A DNA stretch of 64,000 bases from Clostridia bacterium. Lineage in GTDB: Bacteria; Bacillota; Clostridia; TANB77; UBA1234. Positions within the stretch are counted from its first letter, which is position 1, and the number at the start of each line of letters is the position of its first letter. Under the pieces are notes generated by a model. The model had not been told where the DNA came from, made no database searches, and worked only from the letters and a program-made list of their open reading frames with translations. Below are positions 44,548 to 53,586 of the stretch, in pieces. Made by a program: the position numbers and the translations under genes. Where the stretch lies: assembly GCA_900765095.1 (NCBI GenBank), contig CAAFRB010000098.1:8482-72481 (forward strand), written 5' to 3'.

Positions 44548-45726
44548 TTGTTTCTTCGAAGTACATATAATTACGCTATTGGATATGCGAATATACAGGT
44601 TGAAGGATATTTTGTAGAGAGATTTATAAATCTTTGTATGAATAGAAATATTGAAATTTGGGATATTAATAAGTTGTATGATGGAGTTATTACGTTAAAA
44701 ATTAAAAATAGTGATTTGCCACGAGTTGACGAGCTTGCTGACATAACTAAGTCAAAAGTAACTGTAATTAAGGAGTCTGGTGTACCTTACATAGCTAAAA
44801 AGTATACTAAACGTAAGATTTTTATGTTGTTATTTTTAATGGCAGCCGTGTTTATATATTTGGCTAGTTTAAGAATTTGGAAAATAGATATAATAGGTGA
44901 CTTTTCTATACCAATCGAACAAGTAGAGCAAATGTTGCTGGCTGAAAATGTTTATGTTGGAATGAAGAAAAAAGACCTTGATTTTGACAAGGTGAAAAAT
45001 GAGATATATTTAAAAAGAGATGATATATTATGGATTGGCTTCACCATAAAAGGCACAAGAGCAACCGTTGAGATTTTGGAGAGAACAAAAAAAGATGATA
45101 ATGCGTCTGATAATGTGCCATGTAATATAGTGGCGGATAAGGATGGCGTTGTGGAAAAGATTTCTGTTAGAGAAGGCACTAGAGTTGTTCAAAAGGGAGA
45201 TGTTGTGTTTAAGGGAGACATTCTTGTAAGTGGTGTAGTTGAGAGCGAACATTCTGAAACTAAGTATGTACATTCGAATGCAGATATACTTTTAAAGACT
45301 TGGTATATAGGCAAGCAGAGTTTGCCATTAGAAAAGACGATTGTCTCAAAAACGGGAAACGTTGAGAAAAAACACAAAATAAAATTAGGAAATTATACAA
45401 TAAATTTAACAAATACTAGTACAAATTTTGAAAAATATGATACAATAACAAATGTAAAAAAGCTTATCTTGTTTGATAGATTTGAGTTACCTATAGAGTC
45501 ACAAACAACGGTGTTTGAAGAATATACTACTGATGAAATTAAGTATACTAAGGAGCAAGCTTTAGAGATTGCAAAGTCTGAAGCAAAGGCGATAGCAGAT
45601 AGTAATGTTCCGAGTGATGCGGAGATAATAAATAGTGATTACAAGTTTTTTTACACAGAGAATGAAGTACAAGTAAGAGTTACAAATGAGTGTTTGGAGA
45701 GAGCAGGAACGAAAGAGAATTTATAA
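44548..45726 (+). CDS. yqfD: sporulation protein YqfD
   Basis: The 392-aa protein has an N-terminal soluble part, one membrane helix (IFMLLFLMAAVFIYLASL, about residues 93-110) and a large extracytoplasmic domain with KTGNVEKKHKIKLGNYTINL, typical of YqfD. TTG 44548 follows GGGAGG. It is needed for sporulation in Bacillus relatives, with unknown biochemistry. Confidence 0.92.
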   Translation: MFLRSTYNYAIGYANIQVEGYFVERFINLCMNRNIEIWDINKLYDGVITLKIKNSDLPRVDELADITKSKVTVIKESGVPYIAKKYTKRKIFMLLFLMAAVFIYLASLRIWKIDIIGDFSIPIEQVEQMLLAENVYVGMKKKDLDFDKVKNEIYLKRDDILWIGFTIKGTRATVEILERTKKDDNASDNVPCNIVADKDGVVEKISVREGTRVVQKGDVVFKGDILVSGVVESEHSETKYVHSNADILLKTWYIGKQSLPLEKTIVSKTGNVEKKHKIKLGNYTINLTNTSTNFEKYDTITNVKKLILFDRFELPIESQTTVFEEYTTDEIKYTKEQALEIAKSEAKAIADSNVPSDAEIINSDYKFFYTENEVQVRVTNECLERAGTKENL

Positions 45727-45744
45727 AAGCAATGGAGGGATAAT

Positions 45745-46953
45745 ATGCCAGAGTTACAATTAAAAGTTGTTAAAAATACAGGTGATGGAATTTGGGGTAA
45801 GGCCTTAAATAATCTTAATAAAGTATTGTATTCGTCTGGTGGCGGGCTATTTAATTTAGTAATTAGTTCAAAAAGAAATGCACTACTTAGAGCAAGTAGT
45901 AATTATGAGGGATTAACTAGTATTGCTAAAGAATCAAAAAGAAATGCTGTTACAGAAAAATACGAAAAGGCTTATGATAATTATCTTAATGTTTTAGAAA
46001 GATACATAAAAGAAAATATATATACTCGTGCGCAAAAAAGGGTTAGCACGATAAAAGAAAATAAAATTTTGTCCGAATATTATGAAGTTAATGCTTTAAA
46101 GGGTACAGAGTATTGCGAGTATAAGTACAGAAGGCAAATGATGTTGTTGGCAATGGATTTTGAAAACATATTGGCTACAAAATCTGGATATTTTCTAGAG
46201 AAATACGAAAAGTTTTATGTTAGTGTTATAGAGCAATTGTACAAAGGCACAATGCGTCATTATTCTATTAAACTTACAAACAAAAATGAAGATAAAGATT
46301 CTGTTTTTGGCAAAATATATAATCTTATAGAAGGGTATATAAATTCAGTTTTACCTTATGTTGAGCAAACTGAAGATGTGAAGAGATACATTGATACATA
46401 TAAAAATTATGTGGCAACTATTGATTTATATGCTAAGAAGGAGATTAGCGCTTTAAAGAGAGAATTATATTTGCTTGAACTTGGAATAAACATATTCTCG
46501 TATTGCTTGCCTTTGCTTGCTGCTGAAGAATGCTATTTGAATATTATTTCAAAGGTTAGAAATGTTATACCAAACACATATATAACAGCTGACAAGTTTG
46601 AGGCCTATGAGTTGTTGTTAGATGCAATTGAAAGTTATTATTATAATGTTTTGGCGAAGAAGACGACATGGGATGATGGTGCTAAGAAGCAAGAATTCTT
46701 AGATGTTTGGGACAAGCTTATGGAATATAAAAAGCTTGAGAAAATGGATTTATATGAATATAAGCGTTTAAGAGAAGTGCTTTTCGTTACAAATGATATA
46801 AAATATTTGAAAAAGGAAAATATACCAGCAAAAGAGTTACTTGCTTATTACAGAGAAAGGATGAAACAACAAGGCGGACTTAGAAAGTTTAAAAATTCTG
46901 TAAAGAAAGTAGAAGGCAAGTGGAGAACAAGGAGAAGATGCGAAGCGTCTTAA
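45745..46953 (+). CDS. uncharacterised helical protein between yqfD and ybeY
   Basis: The 402-aa product is almost wholly alpha-helical and charged, rich in Y, K, E and L, without membrane helices or signal peptide. There is one Gly-rich turn near residue 32 (SSGGGLFNL) and a basic C-terminus (KWRTRRRCEAS). In most spore formers phoH occupies this position. There is no P-loop here, so it is not PhoH. I do not recognise a family. GGAGGG precedes its ATG and it is co-transcribed with yqfD. Confidence 0.75.
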   Translation: MPELQLKVVKNTGDGIWGKALNNLNKVLYSSGGGLFNLVISSKRNALLRASSNYEGLTSIAKESKRNAVTEKYEKAYDNYLNVLERYIKENIYTRAQKRVSTIKENKILSEYYEVNALKGTEYCEYKYRRQMMLLAMDFENILATKSGYFLEKYEKFYVSVIEQLYKGTMRHYSIKLTNKNEDKDSVFGKIYNLIEGYINSVLPYVEQTEDVKRYIDTYKNYVATIDLYAKKEISALKRELYLLELGINIFSYCLPLLAAEECYLNIISKVRNVIPNTYITADKFEAYELLLDAIESYYYNVLAKKTTWDDGAKKQEFLDVWDKLMEYKKLEKMDLYEYKRLREVLFVTNDIKYLKKENIPAKELLAYYRERMKQQGGLRKFKNSVKKVEGKWRTRRRCEAS

Positions 46954-46967
46954 GGAGTGTTAATTAT

Positions 46968-47429
46968 ATGATAGAAGTTTTTTACGATGGGATTGATAAT
47001 TTAAAAGAAGAAGAATTAATAAGAAAGGTAATTGAGTGCGTACTTAAAGAAGAAGGAATAAAGAAAAATCTTGATGTTTATGTTACTTTAACGAATAATG
47101 AAACGATTAGAAAAGTTAATGCTGAGCAAAGGAACATAGATAGGGCGACGGATGTGCTTTCGTTTCCTATGTTTGATAGAAGTGAAATCCCTAATTTGAA
47201 AAAAGAGGACAAGACTGAAGATATTCTTGGAGATATTATTGTTTCAATTGAAAAGGTTAAAGAACAAGCAGAAGAATATGGTCATTCATTCGAAAGAGAG
47301 CTTGCATATTTAGTTACTCATGGAATGTTACATTTGCTTGGATATGATCATATCATTGATGAAGAAAAAGCTGTTATGAGAAAGAGAGAGGAAGAAATCT
47401 TGGGGATCTTAAATATTACAAGAGAGTAA
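46968..47429 (+). CDS. ybeY: endoribonuclease YbeY
   Basis: This zinc endoribonuclease matures rRNA. The 153-aa product has DRATDVLSFPMFD and the metal motif HGMLHLLGYDHI near residue 122, and normal length. ATG 46968 is supported by AAGGAG ten bases before. It overlaps no neighbour. Confidence 0.95.
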   Translation: MIEVFYDGIDNLKEEELIRKVIECVLKEEGIKKNLDVYVTLTNNETIRKVNAEQRNIDRATDVLSFPMFDRSEIPNLKKEDKTEDILGDIIVSIEKVKEQAEEYGHSFERELAYLVTHGMLHLLGYDHIIDEEKAVMRKREEEILGILNITRE

Positions 47430-47451
47430 TTTATGTATTGGAGGGAGTAAT

Positions 47452-48528
47452 TTGGATAAAAAAGCTTTGACTAGGGTTGCTGTTGTGTTTATTTTTGTTG
47501 TTGCAATATGTTTGGGAGTTGTATTTGGCGTGATAAATGCCAAGAAAAATGCGATAACGAATGATGTAAAAATTGAAAGCGGCGATAAAAGTGGTGATTT
47601 GGTAAGCGGAGATAAGGTTGAGAGTGGAGAAAAAGAAGAAGAAGTTTATCTTGGACCAAATATTTTTTCCGGTGATTCAAGACCTATAGCTGTGATGATA
47701 GACAATGAAAAACCAGCGTGGCAAAATCATGGCGGACTAAATAGTGCGTATATGCTTTATGAATTTATAATTGAGGGTGGAGAGTCTAGAATAATGGCAT
47801 TTTTCAAGAATGTTTCTCCAAGTTATATTGGACCTGTTAGAAGTGCAAGACATTATTTTCTAGATTACGCTATGGAACATGATGCTATATTTGTTCATTT
47901 TGGTTGGAGTCCATTAGCACAATCTAATATTAAAACGCTAGGAATAAATAATATAAATGGAATATATGACACTTTCTTTTGGAGAGTTGCACCAAAAGGT
48001 TCGTATCACAATGCTGTTACTAGTATGGAAAATATAAAGAAGTTTATTACAAGCAAGAAATATCGTGCTACATCAGACAAAGATTGTATAATAAAATACA
48101 ATAGATATGATACAGACATAAGTTCTGGAGATGTTGCTAATACTATTGATATAAAGTATTCAAATTTACAGAATATAACTTACAAATATGATAGTGGCGA
48201 CAAAGTATATTATAGAAGCATGAGAGGACAAGCTCATAAAGATTCACAAACTGGTGAACAATTTTATGCAAAAAATATTGTTATGATATTTGTAAAAGAT
48301 GAGCTATTGAATGATCCAGAAAATAAAGGAAGAAGAAACTTGTATAATATAGGAACAGGCGATGGCTTCTACGTAACAGATGGAAAGATTGAAAAAATTA
48401 CTTGGAGCAAATCAGCAAGAGATGCAAAAACGGTATATAAAGATGCCACTGGAAAAGAAGTTACATTTAATGATGGTATAACATGGGTACAAATCATTCC
48501 GATAACTGGAAGTGTTAAATACGAATAA
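47452..48528 (+). CDS. DUF3048 (YerB-like) surface protein
   Basis: The 358-aa product has one N-terminal helix (VAVVFIFVVAICLGVVFGV), an acidic Ser/Gly linker (SGDKSGDLVSGDKVESGE) and a DUF3048 domain with RPIAVMIDNEKPAWQNHGGL, YEFIIEGGESRIMAFF and GPVRSARHYFLD. Bacillus YerB is a membrane-anchored lipoprotein of unknown role. TTG 47452 has GGAGGGAG upstream. Its position inside the ybeY-cdd-era series is unusual. Confidence 0.87.
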   Translation: MDKKALTRVAVVFIFVVAICLGVVFGVINAKKNAITNDVKIESGDKSGDLVSGDKVESGEKEEEVYLGPNIFSGDSRPIAVMIDNEKPAWQNHGGLNSAYMLYEFIIEGGESRIMAFFKNVSPSYIGPVRSARHYFLDYAMEHDAIFVHFGWSPLAQSNIKTLGINNINGIYDTFFWRVAPKGSYHNAVTSMENIKKFITSKKYRATSDKDCIIKYNRYDTDISSGDVANTIDIKYSNLQNITYKYDSGDKVYYRSMRGQAHKDSQTGEQFYAKNIVMIFVKDELLNDPENKGRRNLYNIGTGDGFYVTDGKIEKITWSKSARDAKTVYKDATGKEVTFNDGITWVQIIPITGSVKYE

Positions 48529-48551
48529 ACATTTACTAGAAGGAGAATAGG

Positions 48552-48950
48552 ATGACAAATCAAGATTTGATAAATAAAGCTATAGAAGCTAAGAAAAACG
48601 CAATGTCGCCAACTGGTTATCATGTTGGTGCGGCGTTACTAACTTCAAATAATAAAGTGTATACGGGTTGTAACCTTGGAAGTGAAGATGGCATATTTAA
48701 TATATGTGCCGAAAGAGTTGCAATTTGTAAAATGCTTTCAGAAGGAGAAAAAAAGTTTAATAAAATAGCTGTTGTGGGGGGAGTTGGCGAAGAGTTGACT
48801 TTTACTACACCATGTGGCGTTTGCAGACAGCTAATTTCGGAATTTGGAAGCGATATTGAAGTTATATTAGGATATAAAAATGATAAAGGAGAACTTGTAG
48901 AAAAAGTGCAAAAAATAAGCGAACTTTTACCAGGTAGTTTTTCTATGTAA
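48552..48950 (+). CDS. cdd: cytidine deaminase
   Basis: This enzyme deaminates cytidine and deoxycytidine in pyrimidine salvage. The 132-aa product has VGAALLTSNNKVYTGCN, the zinc motif ICAERVA (His replaced by Cys, as in tetrameric Gram-positive enzymes) and TPCGVCRQLISEF. It sits before era, as in many Firmicutes. Confidence 0.95.
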   Translation: MTNQDLINKAIEAKKNAMSPTGYHVGAALLTSNNKVYTGCNLGSEDGIFNICAERVAICKMLSEGEKKFNKIAVVGGVGEELTFTTPCGVCRQLISEFGSDIEVILGYKNDKGELVEKVQKISELLPGSFSM

Positions 48951-48981
48951 GTAAGGAACGAGTATAATAAGGAGGATAAAA

Positions 48982-49866
48982 ATGTTTAAATCAGGTTTTG
49001 TAGCAATAGTGGGTAGACCAAATGTAGGAAAGTCAACTTTACTTAATACATTAGCAGGGCAAAAAATTGCAATAGTTTCAAATAAGCCACAAACGACAAG
49101 AACAGCAATAAGAGGTATAATAAATAGAGAAAATGCACAAGTTATATTTACAGATACCCCTGGTATTCATAAACCACAAAATAAGTTGGGCGAAAAAATG
49201 GCTGAAACTATTGACGATGCAGTTGAAGGTGTTGACTTGATTTTGTACTTAATTGAGGCTACAGATAAAGGAATTGGCTTAGCAAATGAATTTATACTTA
49301 ATAAAGTAAAAGCACAGAAGGCTAGAGCAATACTTGTAATAAATAAAGTAGACAGTGTAAAAAAAGAAAACATATTAGAACTTATCAAGTTATATAGTGA
49401 GAAGCATAACTTTGAGGCTATAATACCTATATCTGCATTGAAAAATGAAGGAATAGATGTGTTACTTGATAAGATAATAGAACTATTGCCAGAAGGACCT
49501 GCATATTATGATACTGAGGAATGGACTGACCAAACAGAAAGACAGATAGTTGAAGAAACAATTAGAGAGAAAGCACTTAGATCTTTGGATGATGAAGTGC
49601 CTCATGGAATAGCTGTTGAAGTAGTTTCAATGAAGAAAAGAGAAAACAAAGAATTGTATGATATAGAAGCTACAATATATTGTGAGAAGAGAACTCATAA
49701 AGGAATAATAATAGGAAAAAACGGCGCAATGCTAAAGAAAATCGGAGAAAGAGCAAGGGAAGACATTGAAGAGATGCTACAATGTAAAGTTAATTTACAA
49801 CTTTGGGTAAAGGTAAAAGAAGACTGGAGGGATAATGTAAGCAAAATGAATCAAGTATTTCATTAA
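48982..49866 (+). CDS. era: GTPase Era
   Basis: Era binds the 3' end of 16S rRNA during 30S assembly. The 294-aa product has G1 GRPNVGKST at residues 11-19, G3 DTPG, G4 NKVD and a C-terminal KH domain with IIIGKNGAMLKKIGERAREDIE. Length and position before yqzL and recO are normal. Confidence 0.97.
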   Translation: MFKSGFVAIVGRPNVGKSTLLNTLAGQKIAIVSNKPQTTRTAIRGIINRENAQVIFTDTPGIHKPQNKLGEKMAETIDDAVEGVDLILYLIEATDKGIGLANEFILNKVKAQKARAILVINKVDSVKKENILELIKLYSEKHNFEAIIPISALKNEGIDVLLDKIIELLPEGPAYYDTEEWTDQTERQIVEETIREKALRSLDDEVPHGIAVEVVSMKKRENKELYDIEATIYCEKRTHKGIIIGKNGAMLKKIGERAREDIEEMLQCKVNLQLWVKVKEDWRDNVSKMNQVFH

Positions 49867-49901
49867 TGCTTAGGTTGACTTAAAGCAAAGGAGGAAGGCT
49901 A

Positions 49902-50055
49902 ATGAGTAAAGATTTTGCGTGGGAATTATTTAAGAATACAGGCAATTTAGATGCCTTTATGATTATGCGAAATATTGAAAATGGTACACAAATACGGACA
50001 AGATAATAAAGCAGATAATTTATTAGGTGATATAGATGGGAATAATAAAAACTAA
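49902..50055 (+). CDS. yqzL: YqzL family protein, probable +1 shift
   Basis: Small YqzL proteins lie between era and recO in many Firmicutes, with unknown role. Here AAGGAGGAAG precedes ATG 49902, and FAWELFKNTGNLDAFMIMRNIE is the family core. The zero frame gives only 34 aa and stops at 50006, right after an in-frame CGG (49995-49997). Skipping its C gives a 50-aa product (tail GQDNKADNLLGDIDGNNKN), closer to the usual size, ending at 50055 with a 20-bp overlap onto recO. The short form cannot be excluded. Confidence 0.7.
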
Positions 50056-50770
50056 GGGTATAGTTATAAAAATTGCAAATTCGTCTGACAACGATAAGGT
50101 ACTTACTGTGTTAACGGCCGAAAAAGGAAAGATAAGAGTGTTTTGTAAAGGCGCCAAAAAAGCAAAGGGCGCCTTTTTGGCTTGCACAGAGTTTTTATGC
50201 TATAGTGATATGATACTATACGAAGGAAATGGCGATTTGTATAACTTAACATCAGCAGAACCTATAAATGTCTTCTATAATTTGCGAATGGATATAGACA
50301 AATTAATGTACGCTACCACGATTGCTAAAATGATAAACGATGTATGTCAGGAAGAAGAACTCTCTTATCAAAGGCTTCAACTGGTTTTGAATACACTTTA
50401 TGTATTGTCTGAAACAGATAAAAATGCAGATTTCGTTTTTTCAATTTTTCGATTTCGCTTATTAGCTATTTTAGGGTATGTTCCAAGGCTTAATGCGTGT
50501 GCGAGTTGTGGCAAGAAAGCAACTGAAATAGATGATATATATTTTAGTATTAAAGACAACGGAATAAAATGTGGCGAATGTAAGGTGCATGATAAAGGAG
50601 CAATAAAAATTTCATATACTACATATACAAGTATAGTTTATATGCTATCTTCTGAACCGAAAAAAATCTTTTCGTTCGATGTACCACAAGAAACAATAGA
50701 TGAGCTTAACTTAATTGCAAAGATATATACTTTTGAAAAATTGGAGAAAGAATATACGATTGGATTTTAG
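50036..50770 (+). CDS. recO: DNA repair protein RecO
   Basis: RecO anneals ssDNA and loads RecA with RecR. The 244-aa product has the N-terminal OB fold (KTKGIVIKIANSSDNDKVLTVLTAEKGKIRVFCKGAKK) and the zinc cysteines CASCGKK...KCGECK near residues 158-185. The start has AGGTG upstream and lies within the extended yqzL frame, suggesting coupling. Confidence 0.94.
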   Translation: MGIIKTKGIVIKIANSSDNDKVLTVLTAEKGKIRVFCKGAKKAKGAFLACTEFLCYSDMILYEGNGDLYNLTSAEPINVFYNLRMDIDKLMYATTIAKMINDVCQEEELSYQRLQLVLNTLYVLSETDKNADFVFSIFRFRLLAILGYVPRLNACASCGKKATEIDDIYFSIKDNGIKCGECKVHDKGAIKISYTTYTSIVYMLSSEPKKIFSFDVPQETIDELNLIAKIYTFEKLEKEYTIGF

Positions 50771-50806
50771 AATGGGCAGATAATCAATTTTAACGATAAC
50801 TCAAAT

Positions 50807-50858
50807 TTTTGAAGACAGGAAAGTAACCAAATATTAAAACTATCCTATTACTTGAAAA
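50807..50858 (+). repeat. possible decayed copy of the dispersed repeat's terminal hairpin
   Basis: aggaaagtaac followed about 20 bases later by tcctatta resembles the two arms of the repeat (as in 17989-18039), but the outer parts do not match. In the same gap AACTCAAA (50798-50805) and TTTGAGTT (50922-50929, then T residues) could form a long-range stem before glyS. Confidence 0.25.
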
Positions 50859-51001
50859 TATGTTGCAATTATGATATATTATCTCAAGATTTACGAATAT
50901 GTATATCTTTGCTTAATGTATTTTGAGTTTTTTCTTTAATTTAAAGAAAAAGCTTATCGAGTGATATATGATTACCTAAAAAGAATGAGGAGGAATTTTT
51001 T

Positions 51002-52390
51002 ATGGTAGAAAAAACAATGGACAAAATAGTTAACTTATGTAAAAATAGAGGATTTGTATATCCAGGCTCTGAAATATATGGCGGACTCGCAAATTCTTGG
51101 GATTTTGGTCCATTAGGTGCTGAACTAAAAAGAAATATAAGAGAAGCTTGGTGGCAAAAGTTTGTTAAAGAAAGCAAATATAATGTTGGTATTGATGCTT
51201 CAATTATAATGAATCCACAAGTATGGGTAACAACTGGACATGTTGGCGGATTTAGTGATCCTTTGATAGATTGTAGATCATGCAAAACAAGACACAGAGC
51301 AGATAAATTAATTGAAGAATGGTCTTTTAAACAAGGCAATCAAGTAACTGGTTTAGACGGGTGGTCAAATGAGCAATTAGTTGCATATATTAAAGAACAC
51401 AATATTCCTTGCCCTAATTGTGGAAAGTCAGACTTTACGGATATTAGAAAGTTTAATTTGATGTTTAAGACTTTCATGGGTGTTACTGAAGATGCAAAAT
51501 CTGAGGTATATTTAAGACCTGAAACAGCGCAATCAATGTTTGTTAATTTTAAAAATATTCAAAGAACAACAAGAAGCAAGATGCCAATGGGTGTTTGCCA
51601 AATTGGTCGTTCTTTTAGAAATGAGATTACACCAGGTAACTTTATTTTTAGAATAAGAGAATTTGAACAAATGGAACTTGAGTTTTTCTGTAAGCCTGGT
51701 ACTGATTTAGATTGGTATGCATACTGGAAAGATTACTGCAAGAATTTCCTTATGAGTATAGGTATAAAAGAAGAAAATTTGAGAATGAGAGAACATTCAA
51801 AAGAAGAACTTTCTTTTTATAGTAAGGGTACAACAGATATTGAATACTTATTCCCATTTGGATGGGGCGAACTTTGGGGTATTGCAGATAGAACTGATTA
51901 TGATTTGTCTAGACACATGGAAGCTTCAAAAGCAGATTTAACATATTTAGACCCTGAAACAAATGAAAAGTATGTTCCATATTGCGTTGAGCCTTCTGTT
52001 GGTGTTGAGAGAATTTTCTTAACAGCTATTTGTGATGCTTATGATGAAGAAGAAGTTGGAGAAGGCGATATAAGAACCGTTTTAAGACTTCATCCAGTAC
52101 TTGCACCTGTTAAGGTCGCAATCCTTCCATTATCTAAAAAGTTAGCAGAGCCAGCAACTGCTTTGTATGAAAAGCTTTCTAAGAGATTTAATTGTGAATA
52201 TGATGAAGCTGGCAGTATCGGAAAAAGATATAGAAGAGAAGACGAAATTGGTACGCCTTTTTGCGTAACTGTTGACTTTGAAACTCTTAATGACAATTGC
52301 GTAACAGTTAGGGATAGGGATACTATGGAACAAATTAGAATAAATATTGATGAATTAGAAAAGTTTGTTGAAGACAAGCTGAAGTTTTAA
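51002..52390 (+). CDS. glyS: glycyl-tRNA synthetase (class II, dimeric type)
   Basis: The 462-aa product charges tRNA-Gly. Motifs are GSEIYGGLANSWDFGPLG, the motif 2 region GRSFRNEITPGNFIFRIREFEQMELEFF, a four-cysteine insert (CRSCK...CPNCG), and the C-terminal anticodon-binding domain with LPLSKKLAEPA. No T-box leader is visible upstream (no AGGGTGGNACCGCG-like element). AGGAGG precedes the start. Confidence 0.96.
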   Translation: MVEKTMDKIVNLCKNRGFVYPGSEIYGGLANSWDFGPLGAELKRNIREAWWQKFVKESKYNVGIDASIIMNPQVWVTTGHVGGFSDPLIDCRSCKTRHRADKLIEEWSFKQGNQVTGLDGWSNEQLVAYIKEHNIPCPNCGKSDFTDIRKFNLMFKTFMGVTEDAKSEVYLRPETAQSMFVNFKNIQRTTRSKMPMGVCQIGRSFRNEITPGNFIFRIREFEQMELEFFCKPGTDLDWYAYWKDYCKNFLMSIGIKEENLRMREHSKEELSFYSKGTTDIEYLFPFGWGELWGIADRTDYDLSRHMEASKADLTYLDPETNEKYVPYCVEPSVGVERIFLTAICDAYDEEEVGEGDIRTVLRLHPVLAPVKVAILPLSKKLAEPATALYEKLSKRFNCEYDEAGSIGKRYRREDEIGTPFCVTVDFETLNDNCVTVRDRDTMEQIRINIDELEKFVEDKLKF

Positions 52391-52422
52391 GTTGAACTTA
52401 AGCTCTTCATTTTCAATATTAT

Positions 52423-52459
52423 ACACCTCATCGTGGCGTTTTGTACTATGATGAGGTGT
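52423..52459 (+). repeat. perfect inverted repeat between glyS and the ATP-grasp gene
   Basis: ACACCTCATC and GATGAGGTGT (10 bp) flank a 17-nt loop. No T tract follows, so it may be a processing or weak termination site. Confidence 0.5.
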
Positions 52460-52494
52460 TGTGCGATTATACCATAAGAGAAAGAAGGAGAAGT

Positions 52495-53505
52495 ATGCCT
52501 AGTTTAAATTATTTGATAAAAAGACTGTGCACGATGAATTACAAATCAATGTTTGAGAGAATAGATGTTGTTAAGGAGAAGTGTACTAAATCTAAGTTTG
52601 CTATATTTTGCGATATGGTATGGTGTGGAATCAGGTACGGAGCTGGGTATGTTGACTATGATGTAATTGGATTTTACAAGTTGACTACAAAGCAGAGAAA
52701 AACAATGCTAACAAGAGGAATAAATAATAAGTTTGTTAAAAAACTTAATGAGAAAGAGTATTGGCACTTATTTAATAATAAGAATGAATTTAATGATATG
52801 TTTAAAGAATTCTTAAAAAGAGATTACATATATCCAGTAAGTTCTCGCAAAACTGAAACTATTGAATTTATGGGTAAACACGGTGTGTTTTTTGCTAAGC
52901 CAAATGACGGACAATGTGGGAAAAATATTGAAAAGATTGATGTTCAAGAATGGAATAATGATTATGAAAAGGTGTATAATCATTTGCTAGAAAATAAATT
53001 AGAACTTCTTGAAGAACCAGTTGTACAATGCGAAGAAATGAGTAGGCTAAATTCAAGCTCTGTAAACACAACAAGAATGGTATCTGTTATGAATGAAAGA
53101 GGAGGAGTAACGATACTTGCAACGTTTGTTAGGATTGGAAACGGAAAAGTTGTAGATAATTTTAATAGTGGTGGTATGACGGCAAAAGTAGACACAGAAA
53201 CAGGAATAATAGTTGAAGAAGCAGTGAATAAAAAAGGAGAGCTATTTGAAAAGCATCCATTAACAGGAACTACGATAAAAGGCTTTCAAATTCCATATTG
53301 GAATGAAGCGAAAAAACTTGTGGAAACTGCTGCGAAAATGAGTACGCATGTAAGATACGTTGGCTGGGATGTTGCCATGAGTGTGAACGGTCCAGTTCTT
53401 ATAGAGGGCAATCAATTTCCAGGACATGATATATATCAAGTAGCTGAAAAAATAGGACCAGAAGATATAGGAATACTTCCTACATTTGAAGAAGCATTAA
53501 AATAA
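52495..53505 (+). CDS. sugar-transfer-associated ATP-grasp protein
   Basis: The 336-aa product has an N-terminal helical part (KSKFAIFCDMVWCGIRYGAGYVDYDVIGFY) and an ATP-grasp fold with KHGVFFAKPNDGQCGKNIE, LEEPVVQ, STRVVSV-like NTTRMVSVMNERGG and the C-terminal metal site VGWDVAMSVNGPVLIEGNQFPG. This is the ATPgrasp_ST family found near exopolysaccharide genes. Here it stands alone. ATG 52495 follows GAAGGAG. Confidence 0.85.
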   Translation: MPSLNYLIKRLCTMNYKSMFERIDVVKEKCTKSKFAIFCDMVWCGIRYGAGYVDYDVIGFYKLTTKQRKTMLTRGINNKFVKKLNEKEYWHLFNNKNEFNDMFKEFLKRDYIYPVSSRKTETIEFMGKHGVFFAKPNDGQCGKNIEKIDVQEWNNDYEKVYNHLLENKLELLEEPVVQCEEMSRLNSSSVNTTRMVSVMNERGGVTILATFVRIGNGKVVDNFNSGGMTAKVDTETGIIVEEAVNKKGELFEKHPLTGTTIKGFQIPYWNEAKKLVETAAKMSTHVRYVGWDVAMSVNGPVLIEGNQFPGHDIYQVAEKIGPEDIGILPTFEEALK

Positions 53506-53586
53506 TTATGATTCTACAATTTTAGTTTGGTAGTAAACTCGAACTATTGACAAAGAGTTATAATTATAATAGTTGTGATATAACGC

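Noticed and set aside
50771..51001. T-box riboswitch before glyS
   Set aside because: The gap lacks the conserved T-box sequence and a standard antiterminator. Only a long-range 8-bp stem is seen.
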